From JBAQMG01 sp049302575 (lineage in GTDB: Bacteria > Bacillota > Desulfitobacteriia > Desulfitobacteriales > Desulfitobacteriaceae), in NCBI GenBank assembly GCA_049302575.1, contig JBAQMG010000027.1:1-64000 (forward strand): a DNA stretch of 64,000 nt, in the 5' to 3' direction. The position numbers were made by a program, and so were the translations under genes. Positions 32,461-40,968 of this stretch are shown here, one piece after another. Position 1 is the stretch's first letter, and the number at the start of each line of letters is the position of its first letter. The notes under the pieces were generated by a model, which saw only the letters and a list, made by a program, of their open reading frames with translations, was not told the DNA's origin and did no database searches.

Positions 32461-34210
32461 CGTTTATCCAACCATTCCTAAACTTAGCTTTAAGGCGTTT
32501 GTTTAAGTCTTGTATCCGCTGCTCATAGTTCTTAAGCAGCTGCTCGAAACCTTTTTCTGAAGCTTGCAGAAGAGTTTCCAGGCCTTGGCTCCAGGCCTCA
32601 ACTCGGGGGCCGTTAGACATCACATGAGCTCGATAACGCTTACAGTCAAGCAACAGTTCTGTAGTAGGGATTAAGGTTTCCTTTCCCCGGATACTCAGCA
32701 GATATGGCGTGATAGTTTGCTTTTGCATTAGCCGGATTAAACACAGGAGAATGTACGCTTCACACCGGTTCGATTGATTTTTCCAAAGCATATTCGCCAA
32801 GACTTTAGCTTTCAGATCATCACCGAGCAGGGTAAGCGCGACAATCGAGAGTGCTTGGGCAGACGGGTAGAAAGAGCTGTTCGTCGTAATCTGGCTTAAA
32901 GACTCAAGCCCAGCGTGTGCTCTGCCCGAATAGATACAATATTTGCCGTAGAAAAAAAGGAAGCGTTCATCACCCTGGAAACAGTCTTTATGGGTTTCCA
33001 AACAGAGATAGGCTTGCTCCACATGATCCGAGAGGAAAAATAAATTTGCAGAGGTGAGGCAGAAAAGGGTGTCATCAAGAAATCCAAGATCTTCGAGGTG
33101 TTGATAACAGAAAGCGGATCCTTGTTCACTAAGCAGGATCAAAAAGAGACTGTATAGGGGGTAAGGATACTTTGGGTTAAGCTCAAGAGCCGTTTCATAA
33201 GCACCTCCGGCTTCTGGGGTTTTTCCGAGCTTTTCATAACAAAAGCCCAGGTGATAGTAAGCTAAGAAACTTTCTGACCCTGTCAGATGGCTGAGTAAAG
33301 CCGGGGGTGTACCGCAATCAATGGCCTGGTTAAACCATTTTAGGGCAATGAGGTATTCCCCCTTTTCTTCGAGGAGAAGTCCACCAAGATAAAAGATATC
33401 TGTAAAATTGGGGTAGCGCAGGCTTGCTTCGAGACAGAGGGAGAGAGCTTCATCGAGCCGTCCTAACGCTCTTAAGGATATGAGAAGATATTTTAGAGTA
33501 GGTGCCCGAAAAAGCAGGTGATCATCACTTAGACTGGAATAGGCTTTTTGCAAGAAAGGTAGAGCATAGCCCGGTTTATCAAGCATGAGCCACTCCACGC
33601 CAAGGTAATAGTGTAAAAAAGGGTTATGAGGGTCTGCTTGAGAGGCTTTTTTCAGCAGGTGAAGGTTGCGGTTTCTTTTCTGATGACGTATTTTTAAAGG
33701 CAGTAATTTATGCTTGATAGTGGGTCCCACGGCAAGGCCGACTTTTTGTTGGTCTGGGATAGAGACCTGTTCATGAATCTTGCCGATGTACTGATAGTTC
33801 CCGTTATTTCTGAACAATCTGAGCACATAAAACGTATTATATTCTTCTGTTGAATCCGAAATGGGATTAAGCAGAGGAAGCAAGAAAGCTTCTTTGTCTT
33901 TTTCTCTATTTATCAAGGAGTGAAAGCTGAACGAAGCTTGGCACTGGACTTCCTCGTCGGCATCTAGGGCCAAGATCCAAGTACCCGAAGCATGTTCAAG
34001 GGCAAAGTTTCGGGCGGCGCTAAAATCGTTATGCCAGGGGTAGGTATAAACATTTGGGGTATAACGCTCGGCAATGCTGATGGTATCATCGGTAGACCCT
34101 GTATCAACGATGATTATTTCATCGACTTTATCTTTAACGCTTTCCAGGCAATCGGCTAAATGGAGGGATTCATTTCTGACGATCATGGTGAGGCTAATCC
34201 GTTCGTTCAT
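32450..34210 (-). CDS. Family 2 glycosyltransferase with long TPR array
   Basis: 586 residues from ATG 34210 (MNERISLTMIVRNE); the longer open frame upstream is an overlap with the preceding gene. GAGGAGG lies about 12 bp before this ATG. Motifs DEIIIVDTGSTDDTISI and FSAARNFALEHASGTWILALDADEEV mark the GT domain (1-230). The rest is a series of TPR repeats (DPHNPFLHYYLGVEW, SFLAYYHLGFCYEKLGKTPEAG) and a C-terminal coiled segment. It overlaps the previous gene by 17 bp. The TPR part may select the protein acceptor. Confidence 0.88.
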   Translation of the reverse strand: MNERISLTMIVRNESLHLADCLESVKDKVDEIIIVDTGSTDDTISIAERYTPNVYTYPWHNDFSAARNFALEHASGTWILALDADEEVQCQASFSFHSLINREKDKEAFLLPLLNPISDSTEEYNTFYVLRLFRNNGNYQYIGKIHEQVSIPDQQKVGLAVGPTIKHKLLPLKIRHQKRNRNLHLLKKASQADPHNPFLHYYLGVEWLMLDKPGYALPFLQKAYSSLSDDHLLFRAPTLKYLLISLRALGRLDEALSLCLEASLRYPNFTDIFYLGGLLLEEKGEYLIALKWFNQAIDCGTPPALLSHLTGSESFLAYYHLGFCYEKLGKTPEAGGAYETALELNPKYPYPLYSLFLILLSEQGSAFCYQHLEDLGFLDDTLFCLTSANLFFLSDHVEQAYLCLETHKDCFQGDERFLFFYGKYCIYSGRAHAGLESLSQITTNSSFYPSAQALSIVALTLLGDDLKAKVLANMLWKNQSNRCEAYILLCLIRLMQKQTITPYLLSIRGKETLIPTTELLLDCKRYRAHVMSNGPRVEAWSQGLETLLQASEKGFEQLLKNYEQRIQDLNKRLKAKFRNGWINDEH

Positions 34211-36182
34211 GTCTGGATGCAACCTCCTCTGCCAACTTCTGAAAAACATTGTTTTCTGGATATTTTGCCAGGGCCTCCTGCAGAATGTTTTGCCGCCAAG
34301 TGTTATAGAGGTTGATAAGACGAACATAGTAGCGAGGAGTATCCGGGTCAATTTGGAGGGCATGTTTATAATGTTGTTCTGCTTCGGTAAGCCGTTCTAG
34401 GTGGGAGTAGATTTCTGCCAGCTGAAAATGAGCTTCAGCCGATTGATTTTTTTCAATGACTGTTTGTAAAAATGGGAGGGCTCTGCTTTCCTCACTATAA
34501 TCCACAAAGATTTGGGCAATCTTCAGGTTGTACTCGATCAAGCATTCCGGTTGAAGAGCGTGTAAGAAATACAGTGCCCGCTCGATTTCCTGCAGGGAGA
34601 CCAAGCGTTGGACTATATCAAGCAAAAGCAACATCCCCTCCGGACCCAAAATCATTCGGGGGGAAGGTGCGGTTTTCCCTGAATAGGCTAGAAAGAGGGA
34701 AATCACATTTTTGGTATCCTGAGCTAATCCGAGAGCATGCAGCTCTTTACACAGGGTGCGGACTTTCGAGGATTTATCCTGAATCCAGAAGCAAAACAGC
34801 TTATTTACTGTGGCTATAGGGTATTCAGAGCTTCCCGGGGTGAACTCTTCTAGGAGTCTTAAGGCTTCAAAGAACCGCTGTTCCTGAATGAGGCAGATCC
34901 CTTTTCTCAGTTTGATATCGGGTGAAACAGGGAACCCGGCCTCGGCTTGGTCGAAATAGTGTAAGGCGAGACCATAGGCTCCGTGTCTGTAATAGATGTC
35001 TCCCATAAGTCGATTGGCCTCGGGCGTGCAGAAATCACAAACCTTTTCCAGGCATTCCATCGTATAGACCGGTTCTTCGGTTGGTTTTAAAATGCCAACC
35101 AGACTTTCTAAAGCGTGGGTAAAGCGTGCGTTGTCGCGCAGGCTATAGAGGTAATACTTGAGCGCTTCTTCTTCATCCAAAAAGGACTCTGCAATTTGAG
35201 CAAGATAATAGTAAGACCTAAAACCCCTGATCCCGCCAAAGGAGGCGTATTGTGGGGGTTGTTCAGGCATGGATAGGGCCTGGAGAAAGGCATTCCGCGC
35301 TTGAGCATAATGTTTAAGGTCTAGGAGGATGAGACCGGTATAATAGTAAAGATCCGCATAGTTGGGGAAGAGCTTGAGGGCTAGGGCAGCAGAATTGAGT
35401 GCCTCATGTAGTTGGTCAGAAGACTGCTGAGCTATCACAATATAACGTAAGAGCTTGGGGAGGTAGATTGTGTTCGGATCAATGTCCGTTGCCGACTGAA
35501 TTAAGACGGCAGCCGCTTCCGCATATCGTTCGGCCCGGAAAAGTTCTACTCCATAATGGTATTGTAGTAAGCGGTTATGAGGATTTTGAGCTAGTTCCTT
35601 CTCAAGCAAGGTCAGGTTTCTCAACTTCTTATCTTTCTCCCTGATTACTTCGTCTAAATAACCGTGATGGACAAGGATAAGATCCTCGGCGACCTGATAA
35701 CGGGCTTGGGGATTTTTCTCTAAAATAACATCAGCGATTTGTTCGTGAATCGCACCACGAAAGCGATATTCCTTTTTATTGCGGAAGAGCCGAAACACAA
35801 GATCGGGAACAGTTTCGAGACAACCTTCTTTCCCGAGGTGATTTATGATTTTCACAAAATATCCTTCAACCGTCTCGTTTTCAATGAGACGGCTTAAAAT
35901 CTCCCGGCTTTCGGGAGAGAGCTCTTCGTCAGCGTCTAAAAATAAAATCCACTCCCCTTGAGCGAGCGCTAAGGAGGCGTTTCGGGCATCACTGAAATTA
36001 TCGTTCCAAGGTAAATGATGAATCATAGCGCCATACTGGCGAGCGATTTCACACGTTGAGTCAGTAGACCCAGTATCGACGATAATGATCTCATGGACAA
36101 GGCCAACTATACTATTTAGGCACCGGCTTAGGTTTTGTTCTTCATTTTTTACAATCATGCACAAACTAACTTTTACCGCCAT
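34194..36182 (-). CDS. Family 2 glycosyltransferase with long TPR array
   Basis: 662 residues from ATG 36182 (MAVKVSLCMIVKNEEQNLSRCL; GAGGC about 10 bp upstream; ATG 36200 is possible). GT motifs are HEIIIVDTGSTDSTCEIARQ and FSDARNASLALAQGEWILFLDADEEL. TPR repeats fill residues about 230-650 (NRLLQYHYGVELFRAERYAEAA, SAEAHFQLAEIYSHLERLTEAE, NPDTPRYY-like). First gene of the four-gene operon, transcribed away from the DUF6385-type gene at 36326. Confidence 0.88.
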   Translation of the reverse strand: MAVKVSLCMIVKNEEQNLSRCLNSIVGLVHEIIIVDTGSTDSTCEIARQYGAMIHHLPWNDNFSDARNASLALAQGEWILFLDADEELSPESREILSRLIENETVEGYFVKIINHLGKEGCLETVPDLVFRLFRNKKEYRFRGAIHEQIADVILEKNPQARYQVAEDLILVHHGYLDEVIREKDKKLRNLTLLEKELAQNPHNRLLQYHYGVELFRAERYAEAAAVLIQSATDIDPNTIYLPKLLRYIVIAQQSSDQLHEALNSAALALKLFPNYADLYYYTGLILLDLKHYAQARNAFLQALSMPEQPPQYASFGGIRGFRSYYYLAQIAESFLDEEEALKYYLYSLRDNARFTHALESLVGILKPTEEPVYTMECLEKVCDFCTPEANRLMGDIYYRHGAYGLALHYFDQAEAGFPVSPDIKLRKGICLIQEQRFFEALRLLEEFTPGSSEYPIATVNKLFCFWIQDKSSKVRTLCKELHALGLAQDTKNVISLFLAYSGKTAPSPRMILGPEGMLLLLDIVQRLVSLQEIERALYFLHALQPECLIEYNLKIAQIFVDYSEESRALPFLQTVIEKNQSAEAHFQLAEIYSHLERLTEAEQHYKHALQIDPDTPRYYVRLINLYNTWRQNILQEALAKYPENNVFQKLAEEVASRHERTD

Positions 36183-36325
36183 CACTTGTTTGCCTCGCAT
36201 CTCTTTTTTCGTTTTAATAATATATGCACACTAAAACTGAAACTTTCCGTCGAGATAGAGAATATCATGTAGTGTGTGATCTGGATAATATTGGATTACA
36301 TGAGAAAGGAAGGAGGAATAGAAGC

Positions 36326-36904
36326 ATGGCGAATTTTAAAATTTTTCAAGACAATCCTGATCAGGCAAAGGTCAAGATATTCGGAAGTAGCAATGCAGCT
36401 TTAAACACGGATTCCTCAGGTAACTTGACAATTACGTCTACTGGGTTGGCGGTCGAGCCACCGACCGGAGGTCTGCTCATCACCTCCTCAGGACTGGCAA
36501 TTACGTCAACCGGTTTAGCGATCGTGCCGCCGACCGGAGGTCTGCTCATCACCTCTACAGGACTGACCATGATCAGTGCAACGACAGATGTATCCGCTAC
36601 CCTTGCTAATATCACAGATATTGCTGGGAGCGGGGATACAACTTATACTGTCTTAGGTGTCGAGACCTGGACCTTTGGTGTCGTCAACGAATCATTAGCT
36701 GCAAACGCCCAGGCCTTGGTAAAAATGCAGATCAGCCCAGATGGAACAAACTGGTTAGATGAGACAGGCACTGTGACGATTAACCAGAACTCATTAACTA
36801 CTTTAGTCACATCAATATTTTTAAAGTATGCGCGAGTCTACTATAGTGCTGTGAATGCAGCTAGTGCGGTTACTTTGAATGTTTTCTTCCAGGGAGAGTT
36901 GTAG
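36326..36904 (+). CDS. DUF6385-type protein with internal repeats
   Basis: 192 residues from ATG 36326 (AAGGAGGAA upstream; MANFKIFQDNPDQAKVKIFG). The middle has a duplicated 20-residue block, LAVEPPTGGLLITSSGLAIT then LAIVPPTGGLLITSTGLTMI, encoded by an almost exact 60-bp tandem repeat (about 36447-36566). The C-terminal domain (TWTFGVVNESLAANAQALVKMQISPDGTNWLDE, IFLKYARVYYSA, LNVFFQGEL) is a relative of the C-terminus of the protein at 28266. Divergent from the glycosyltransferase operon and possibly its acceptor; no signal peptide. Confidence 0.78.
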   Translation: MANFKIFQDNPDQAKVKIFGSSNAALNTDSSGNLTITSTGLAVEPPTGGLLITSSGLAITSTGLAIVPPTGGLLITSTGLTMISATTDVSATLANITDIAGSGDTTYTVLGVETWTFGVVNESLAANAQALVKMQISPDGTNWLDETGTVTINQNSLTTLVTSIFLKYARVYYSAVNAASAVTLNVFFQGEL

Positions 36905-36945
36905 AACAGAATACTTTAGATATATTTAACTTGCTAACAAAAAGT

Positions 36946-36984
36946 AAAAGGACCGGTTTGTACTCAGTACTCCCCGGTCCTTTT
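36946..36984. terminator. Bidirectional terminator
   Basis: AAAAGGACCGG (36946-36956) and CCGGTCCTTTT (36974-36984) form an 11-bp stem with A and T runs on both sides, between converging genes. Confidence 0.88.
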
Positions 36985-37012
36985 CAAATTCTGTAATTTA
37001 AACGGTATTTGG

Positions 37013-38587
37013 TTAATCAGCAACAGCAAACTTGACAGTAACCGTTGTACCCGTTGGATTTGAGTCGAAGTTAATTTCTGCTTTATGACGGGCAGCTATA
37101 CTATGACATATCGCTAGCCCTAACCCTGTCCCTCGTTCTTTGGTTGTGAGGAACGGAGTACCAAGCTTTTCGAGTATAACAGGGTCAAAGCCGCTACCTC
37201 GGTCGCGGATTTTAAGTATTATATGGTTCCCTAATATATGCGTTTGAATCGTAAGAAGTGTACCACGTGGCATGGCTTCTAGGCCATTTCTCGCCAAGTT
37301 CAGGATGAGCTGTCGAAGCTCATTTTCATTTCCATGAATGTCCGCGACCTGTTCAAGCTTAAGTTCTAGATCTTTTTCTTGATTTAGGGCATCCGCTAAT
37401 AAAAGTGGAGATAGAGACTTCACTACCTTTGAAATATTGGTCAACTTAAAATCAGAGGGGTTGTCCCTAGCTAGGTTTAAGAAATCAGTAAGAATGAGAT
37501 TCGCTCGATCGAGTTCCTCGATCATTAAGTCATAGAATTCGTGATATTGCTTTGTATCGTCCTTGGAGCCGAGCATTTGTAAAAACCCGCGAACAGTAGT
37601 CATTGGATTCCTTACTTCGTGAGCAATCCCCGCTGCCATCTCTCCTACAAGATTAAGTCGATCCAAACGTGCCAATTCTCGTTCAGCCTGCTTTCTCGCT
37701 TCTATGTTGCGGCAAAAAATAGATATTCCGTTCGCTGTTGGATAAATACTAAAGTCAGCCCAATACCCGATTAGTGGCGCATAAGATTCAAATCGTATTG
37801 GTTGGCCATTTTCCATTACTTGTAGACAAAAATCATTGATCAACTTATTATCATTCTTATAAATTTGCCAATAATCAGATCCTACCAAATGATTATGTAG
37901 TCCGTTTGCCTTACGCGCCTCAACCATGGCCTTATTAGCATAGGTTATTACCCATTTGCGATTAACAGCTAGGAAACCATCGTTAATACTTTCAAGTAAA
38001 TTAACCATCTCATGATTCGCTTTGTGGAGTTCATTCTTGGCGGCTTCTTTTTGGATAATCTCACTTCGAAGTTGCTTATTAATTACCCGAAGTTCACCAA
38101 TACGCAATTTGACTATTTGCTCTAAGTCTTCCCGAGATTGATTCAATTCTTTTTCTTTAAGTTCATTCTCGGTAATGTCCCATACAGATACTACCCTGTA
38201 GTCTTTTCCGTTAACAGTAACATCATGAGCGTCAACGTGTACAGGGAAAGTACTGCCATCTTTTTTGAGATGGACAGAATTATAAGCGTAATGACCACTT
38301 TCATGAATTATGCGCACGATTTCACTAAGATCTTTTTGACAATCTGGAGCATATACATCTTTCATTGATTTGCCAATTAACTCAGGAATACTATAGCCAT
38401 GCATAGCCGCATAATGGGGATTCGTTTTTAGAATTTCACCACTGATGGAGTCGGAAACTACCATACCCCAATAATTCTCTGTGAAAATTCGCTCCCAAAT
38501 CGTATTTTCGTCTTGAGCACGTGCTAATTCTGCTTCTAGGAAAGCAACTTTTTGTTTTAATTTGGTTATCACTTTGTCTGAAGACAT
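37013..38587 (-). CDS. Cytoplasmic PAS-PAS sensor histidine kinase (sporulation-kinase type)
   Basis: 524 residues without a membrane helix: coiled start, PAS-PAC 1 (about 30-145, FTENYWGMVVSDSISGEILKTN), coiled linker, PAS 2 (about 195-300, LLESINDGFLAVNRKWVITYAN), HisKA AGIAHEVRNPMTTVRGFLQML with the phospho-accepting His, and HATPase (LILNLARNGLEAMPRG, DRGSGFDP, GTGLGLAICHSI). The HEVRNPMTTVRGF form is typical of KinA/KinE-like kinases that feed Spo0A. There is no partner regulator beside it, which fits an orphan sporulation kinase. Which signal it senses is unknown. Confidence 0.88.
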   Translation of the reverse strand: MSSDKVITKLKQKVAFLEAELARAQDENTIWERIFTENYWGMVVSDSISGEILKTNPHYAAMHGYSIPELIGKSMKDVYAPDCQKDLSEIVRIIHESGHYAYNSVHLKKDGSTFPVHVDAHDVTVNGKDYRVVSVWDITENELKEKELNQSREDLEQIVKLRIGELRVINKQLRSEIIQKEAAKNELHKANHEMVNLLESINDGFLAVNRKWVITYANKAMVEARKANGLHNHLVGSDYWQIYKNDNKLINDFCLQVMENGQPIRFESYAPLIGYWADFSIYPTANGISIFCRNIEARKQAERELARLDRLNLVGEMAAGIAHEVRNPMTTVRGFLQMLGSKDDTKQYHEFYDLMIEELDRANLILTDFLNLARDNPSDFKLTNISKVVKSLSPLLLADALNQEKDLELKLEQVADIHGNENELRQLILNLARNGLEAMPRGTLLTIQTHILGNHIILKIRDRGSGFDPVILEKLGTPFLTTKERGTGLGLAICHSIAARHKAEINFDSNPTGTTVTVKFAVAD

Positions 38588-38712
38588 TTGTCAAACCACT
38601 CTTTACTATTAGATTGCGCTATGTGTTCTTAGATGTGTATTCTTAGGTATTCTATATATTTATTTCCAATCCTCCTTATCATTCTATGTTTTTATAGGAT
38701 CATGTGTTGTGT

Positions 38713-39705
38713 TCAACGCAAAGTTTGATAAGCAGCGAGGGTCATGGCAGCGACCTTAGACCAGGGATAATGTCTCTGGATATGCTCCGTAAGTGGCAGT
38801 GGAGATAGGCTTAAAGCCTTCTCCAAGCCCAAACGCAGGCTGCTATCATCCAGTGGTTGAACATAAGCTGCCATATCTTTGAAGTATTCGTAAGTACTAC
38901 CTTGGTTAGTTGATAAAACCCTTGTTCCGCAAGCCCCGGCCTCTAGGCTTGAAAGGCCGGGGGTTTCAAACCAACTTGGCAAGGCATGAACTTTAGCTGC
39001 GGCATAAGCTGAGGCTAAGAGTTTGCCTTGTTGGGTGCCCAGATAAGTGACGTTGGGATAAGAGCGGGTCAATTCGAAATACTTGCGGTCATTGACGGGT
39101 CCGATTAGTATTAAAGGCAGGCCTAACTCTTGACAGACCCGTGCTAACCAATGTTGGTTTTTACGGGGTGAAATGCGGGCTACAGAAAGGATAAAGTCTT
39201 CAGGCAGATTAGGAAAACGCTGGCGGAATAAGGCGGGTCCAAGGTTAGGATAAGAATCAGGGAAACCATTGGGTATAACTAAGTAGGGAGCGTTCTTCGA
39301 AAAGTCCTGTTTGAGGTTGTCCATTTCTCTCTCGCCGTTGGGCAATAATAGCTGGCTTTCCCGTACGAGCCGTGCCCGCATGGGTTGGGCTATATTCCAA
39401 GTTGCGAGGGCATTGTGGGTTGCCTTGTCTCTCTGTAAAAAGGCACTCGGGTTCCAATAGACAGGGGATAGGACTGTCTTTTTTTGCTGTTTTTGGGCGT
39501 TAAGGAAGAAGAGATAGCTTTCTTTAATACGGGTTATATTGAAAATATGAACCAAGTCAAAAGAAGAGAGCAACTGGTTAGGGTCAGTAGAAATGGAGAT
39601 TTCTACGCCTAAGTTTTTCAAACCCTGTCCAGTCGAGAGCATTTGCACAGTATCGCCAGCTGGATTTTTGAGAAAATCTGGTCTTATTTGCAAGAGTACC
39701 TTCAC
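38713..39705 (-). CDS. Family 4 glycosyltransferase
   Basis: 330 residues from GTG 39705 (AAAGGAGG 8 bp upstream; MKVLLQIRPDFLKNPAGDTVQM). GT-B signatures: SVARISPRKNQHWLARVCQELGLPLILIGP in the donor half, FETPGLSSLEAGACGTRVLSTNQGS with the EX7E-like motif. No membrane helix. Follows the CgeB-like gene in the same direction, with a short 7-bp repeat array between. Substrates unknown. Confidence 0.85.
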   Translation of the reverse strand: MKVLLQIRPDFLKNPAGDTVQMLSTGQGLKNLGVEISISTDPNQLLSSFDLVHIFNITRIKESYLFFLNAQKQQKKTVLSPVYWNPSAFLQRDKATHNALATWNIAQPMRARLVRESQLLLPNGEREMDNLKQDFSKNAPYLVIPNGFPDSYPNLGPALFRQRFPNLPEDFILSVARISPRKNQHWLARVCQELGLPLILIGPVNDRKYFELTRSYPNVTYLGTQQGKLLASAYAAAKVHALPSWFETPGLSSLEAGACGTRVLSTNQGSTYEYFKDMAAYVQPLDDSSLRLGLEKALSLSPLPLTEHIQRHYPWSKVAAMTLAAYQTLR

Positions 39706-39762
39706 AAGGAGACCTCCTTTTCGCGGGGCACGATATGGAAATTCAAAAGAATTTCCTTCTCT

Positions 39763-39789
39763 TCGAACCTCTGACATCGAACCTCGCTA
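39763..39789. repeat. Short 7-bp array
   Basis: TCGAACC, TCTGACA, TCGAACC, TCGCTAT between two minus-strand glycosyltransferase genes. Confidence 0.55.
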
Positions 39790-40743
39790 TTTGATAGCTA
39801 ATAATTGACTGCGAACGGATTGGATCCGCTGAGCGTAGGTATGCAGACGGTAAACATCCGCCTGGCCCTGAAGGGCGATTTTGTGGCGTAGGTCTTCACG
39901 AGTAAGATAAAAACGCGCTAGTTCTGCTGTTTCGTCTGGATGACGACTCCAGACTAAGTGAACATGGTTTTGAAACAAGTTTTCCAGGGCGGGTGTCCAG
40001 TGAGAAAGAAAGAAGGCACCACACCCTAAAGCTTCAAAAGTACGCATGCTCATCATAGTAGGAGAATCAATGACTGAGTTGAGTCCTAGGACAATCTTGG
40101 CAGAAGAATAGGCCGCCGGAAGGCCGGAATGGGGCAAATAGCCTGCGTAGGTTTCCGGAGGCAACGTGTAATTATCAGTGTTAGCCAGCCAATGTTCGTT
40201 ACCATATACTCGAAGCTTGTAGGAACTCCTGTTCAATAAGGGTGTAAGAATTGTTTCGATCCCGACCTTGCGTTGAGGATAGGATGTATAGTAGTTGGCC
40301 ACCAAAAGTAAATCTGTTGCATACAGTGCAGAGGGTTCAAGACGGCGGTGAAAAGCTGGATTACAGGCAAAATTAAAGTATAAGGCCTTAATGCCCTGCT
40401 GTCGGTAACGGTTGACATAGTCTTCAGCCGGGGTAAGGACAAGAGCCGCTCCGCGGGCAAGAGGTAAGGACATTCGACGCCAATCCGGGGGATCATCAAT
40501 GGCCCAGTACACAAGAGGAAGCTTAAGGCTGCGTAAGAGCGGGAACAATTTGCTGGCTACAGTAGAAATAGAGACTCCCTCGGCAAGGGCGAAGTTTGGC
40601 CGCCAAGTGCGTAATAACAGTTTTAGTTCATCAGCCCAATTACTTTGCTGGACAGGTAGGAAGCGGACTTCATCCTCAGCTGTGAAACCGGAAGCTAGAC
40701 CTTGGGTTAACAGATTGGAGTTATTTAAACAAAGTACTTTCAT
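39787..40743 (-). CDS. CgeB-like glycosyltransferase (spore maturation type)
   Basis: 318 residues. LALAEGVS-like and VYWAIDDPPDWRRMSLPLARGA in the first half, and the CgeB C-terminal signature MMSMRTFEALGCGAFFLSHWTPALENLF ... DETAELARFYLTREDLRHKIALQGQ ... HTYAQRI, mark the Glyco_trans_1_2/CgeB family, linked in Bacillus to maturation of the outermost spore layer. GT-B fold, cytoplasmic. Its ATG lies 3 bp after the stop of the broken small gene upstream. Confidence 0.87.
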   Translation of the reverse strand: MKVLCLNNSNLLTQGLASGFTAEDEVRFLPVQQSNWADELKLLLRTWRPNFALAEGVSISTVASKLFPLLRSLKLPLVYWAIDDPPDWRRMSLPLARGAALVLTPAEDYVNRYRQQGIKALYFNFACNPAFHRRLEPSALYATDLLLVANYYTSYPQRKVGIETILTPLLNRSSYKLRVYGNEHWLANTDNYTLPPETYAGYLPHSGLPAAYSSAKIVLGLNSVIDSPTMMSMRTFEALGCGAFFLSHWTPALENLFQNHVHLVWSRHPDETAELARFYLTREDLRHKIALQGQADVYRLHTYAQRIQSVRSQLLAIK

Positions 40744-40746
40744 AGG

Positions 40747-40968
40747 CTATCTCCGTTGATCGGCCTGGATAATTACCATTTGGATTGATTGTACCAGGGA
40801 AGCAGTGTTTACATGGTATCGTTGGGCAACCTGCTCAACGCTCATATTGAGTAAGATCTTGGAGCCTCAACCAGAAGAGGGGATGCCAAATTTCTGCAAC
40901 GTTGTTTTTAGGTGCGGATATAAAGTTAAAATTTCGCCGACGTTAGTCTTGTTAGTTACTTGAACCAT
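40747..40968 (-). pseudogene. DUF1858-like small protein interrupted by one in-frame TGA
   Basis: From ATG 40968: MVQVTNKTNVGEILTLYPHL, then KTTLQKFGIPSSG, TGA, GSKILLNMSVEQVAQRYHVN, ending at TAG 40747. The frame before and after the TGA is one continuous 73-codon gene that matches the DUF1858 pattern, in which a cysteine-containing segment follows the KxGI motif. The single TGA falls in that segment. Either a recent nonsense mutation or a recoded codon. It overlaps the end of the upstream gene by 13 bp. Confidence 0.6.
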
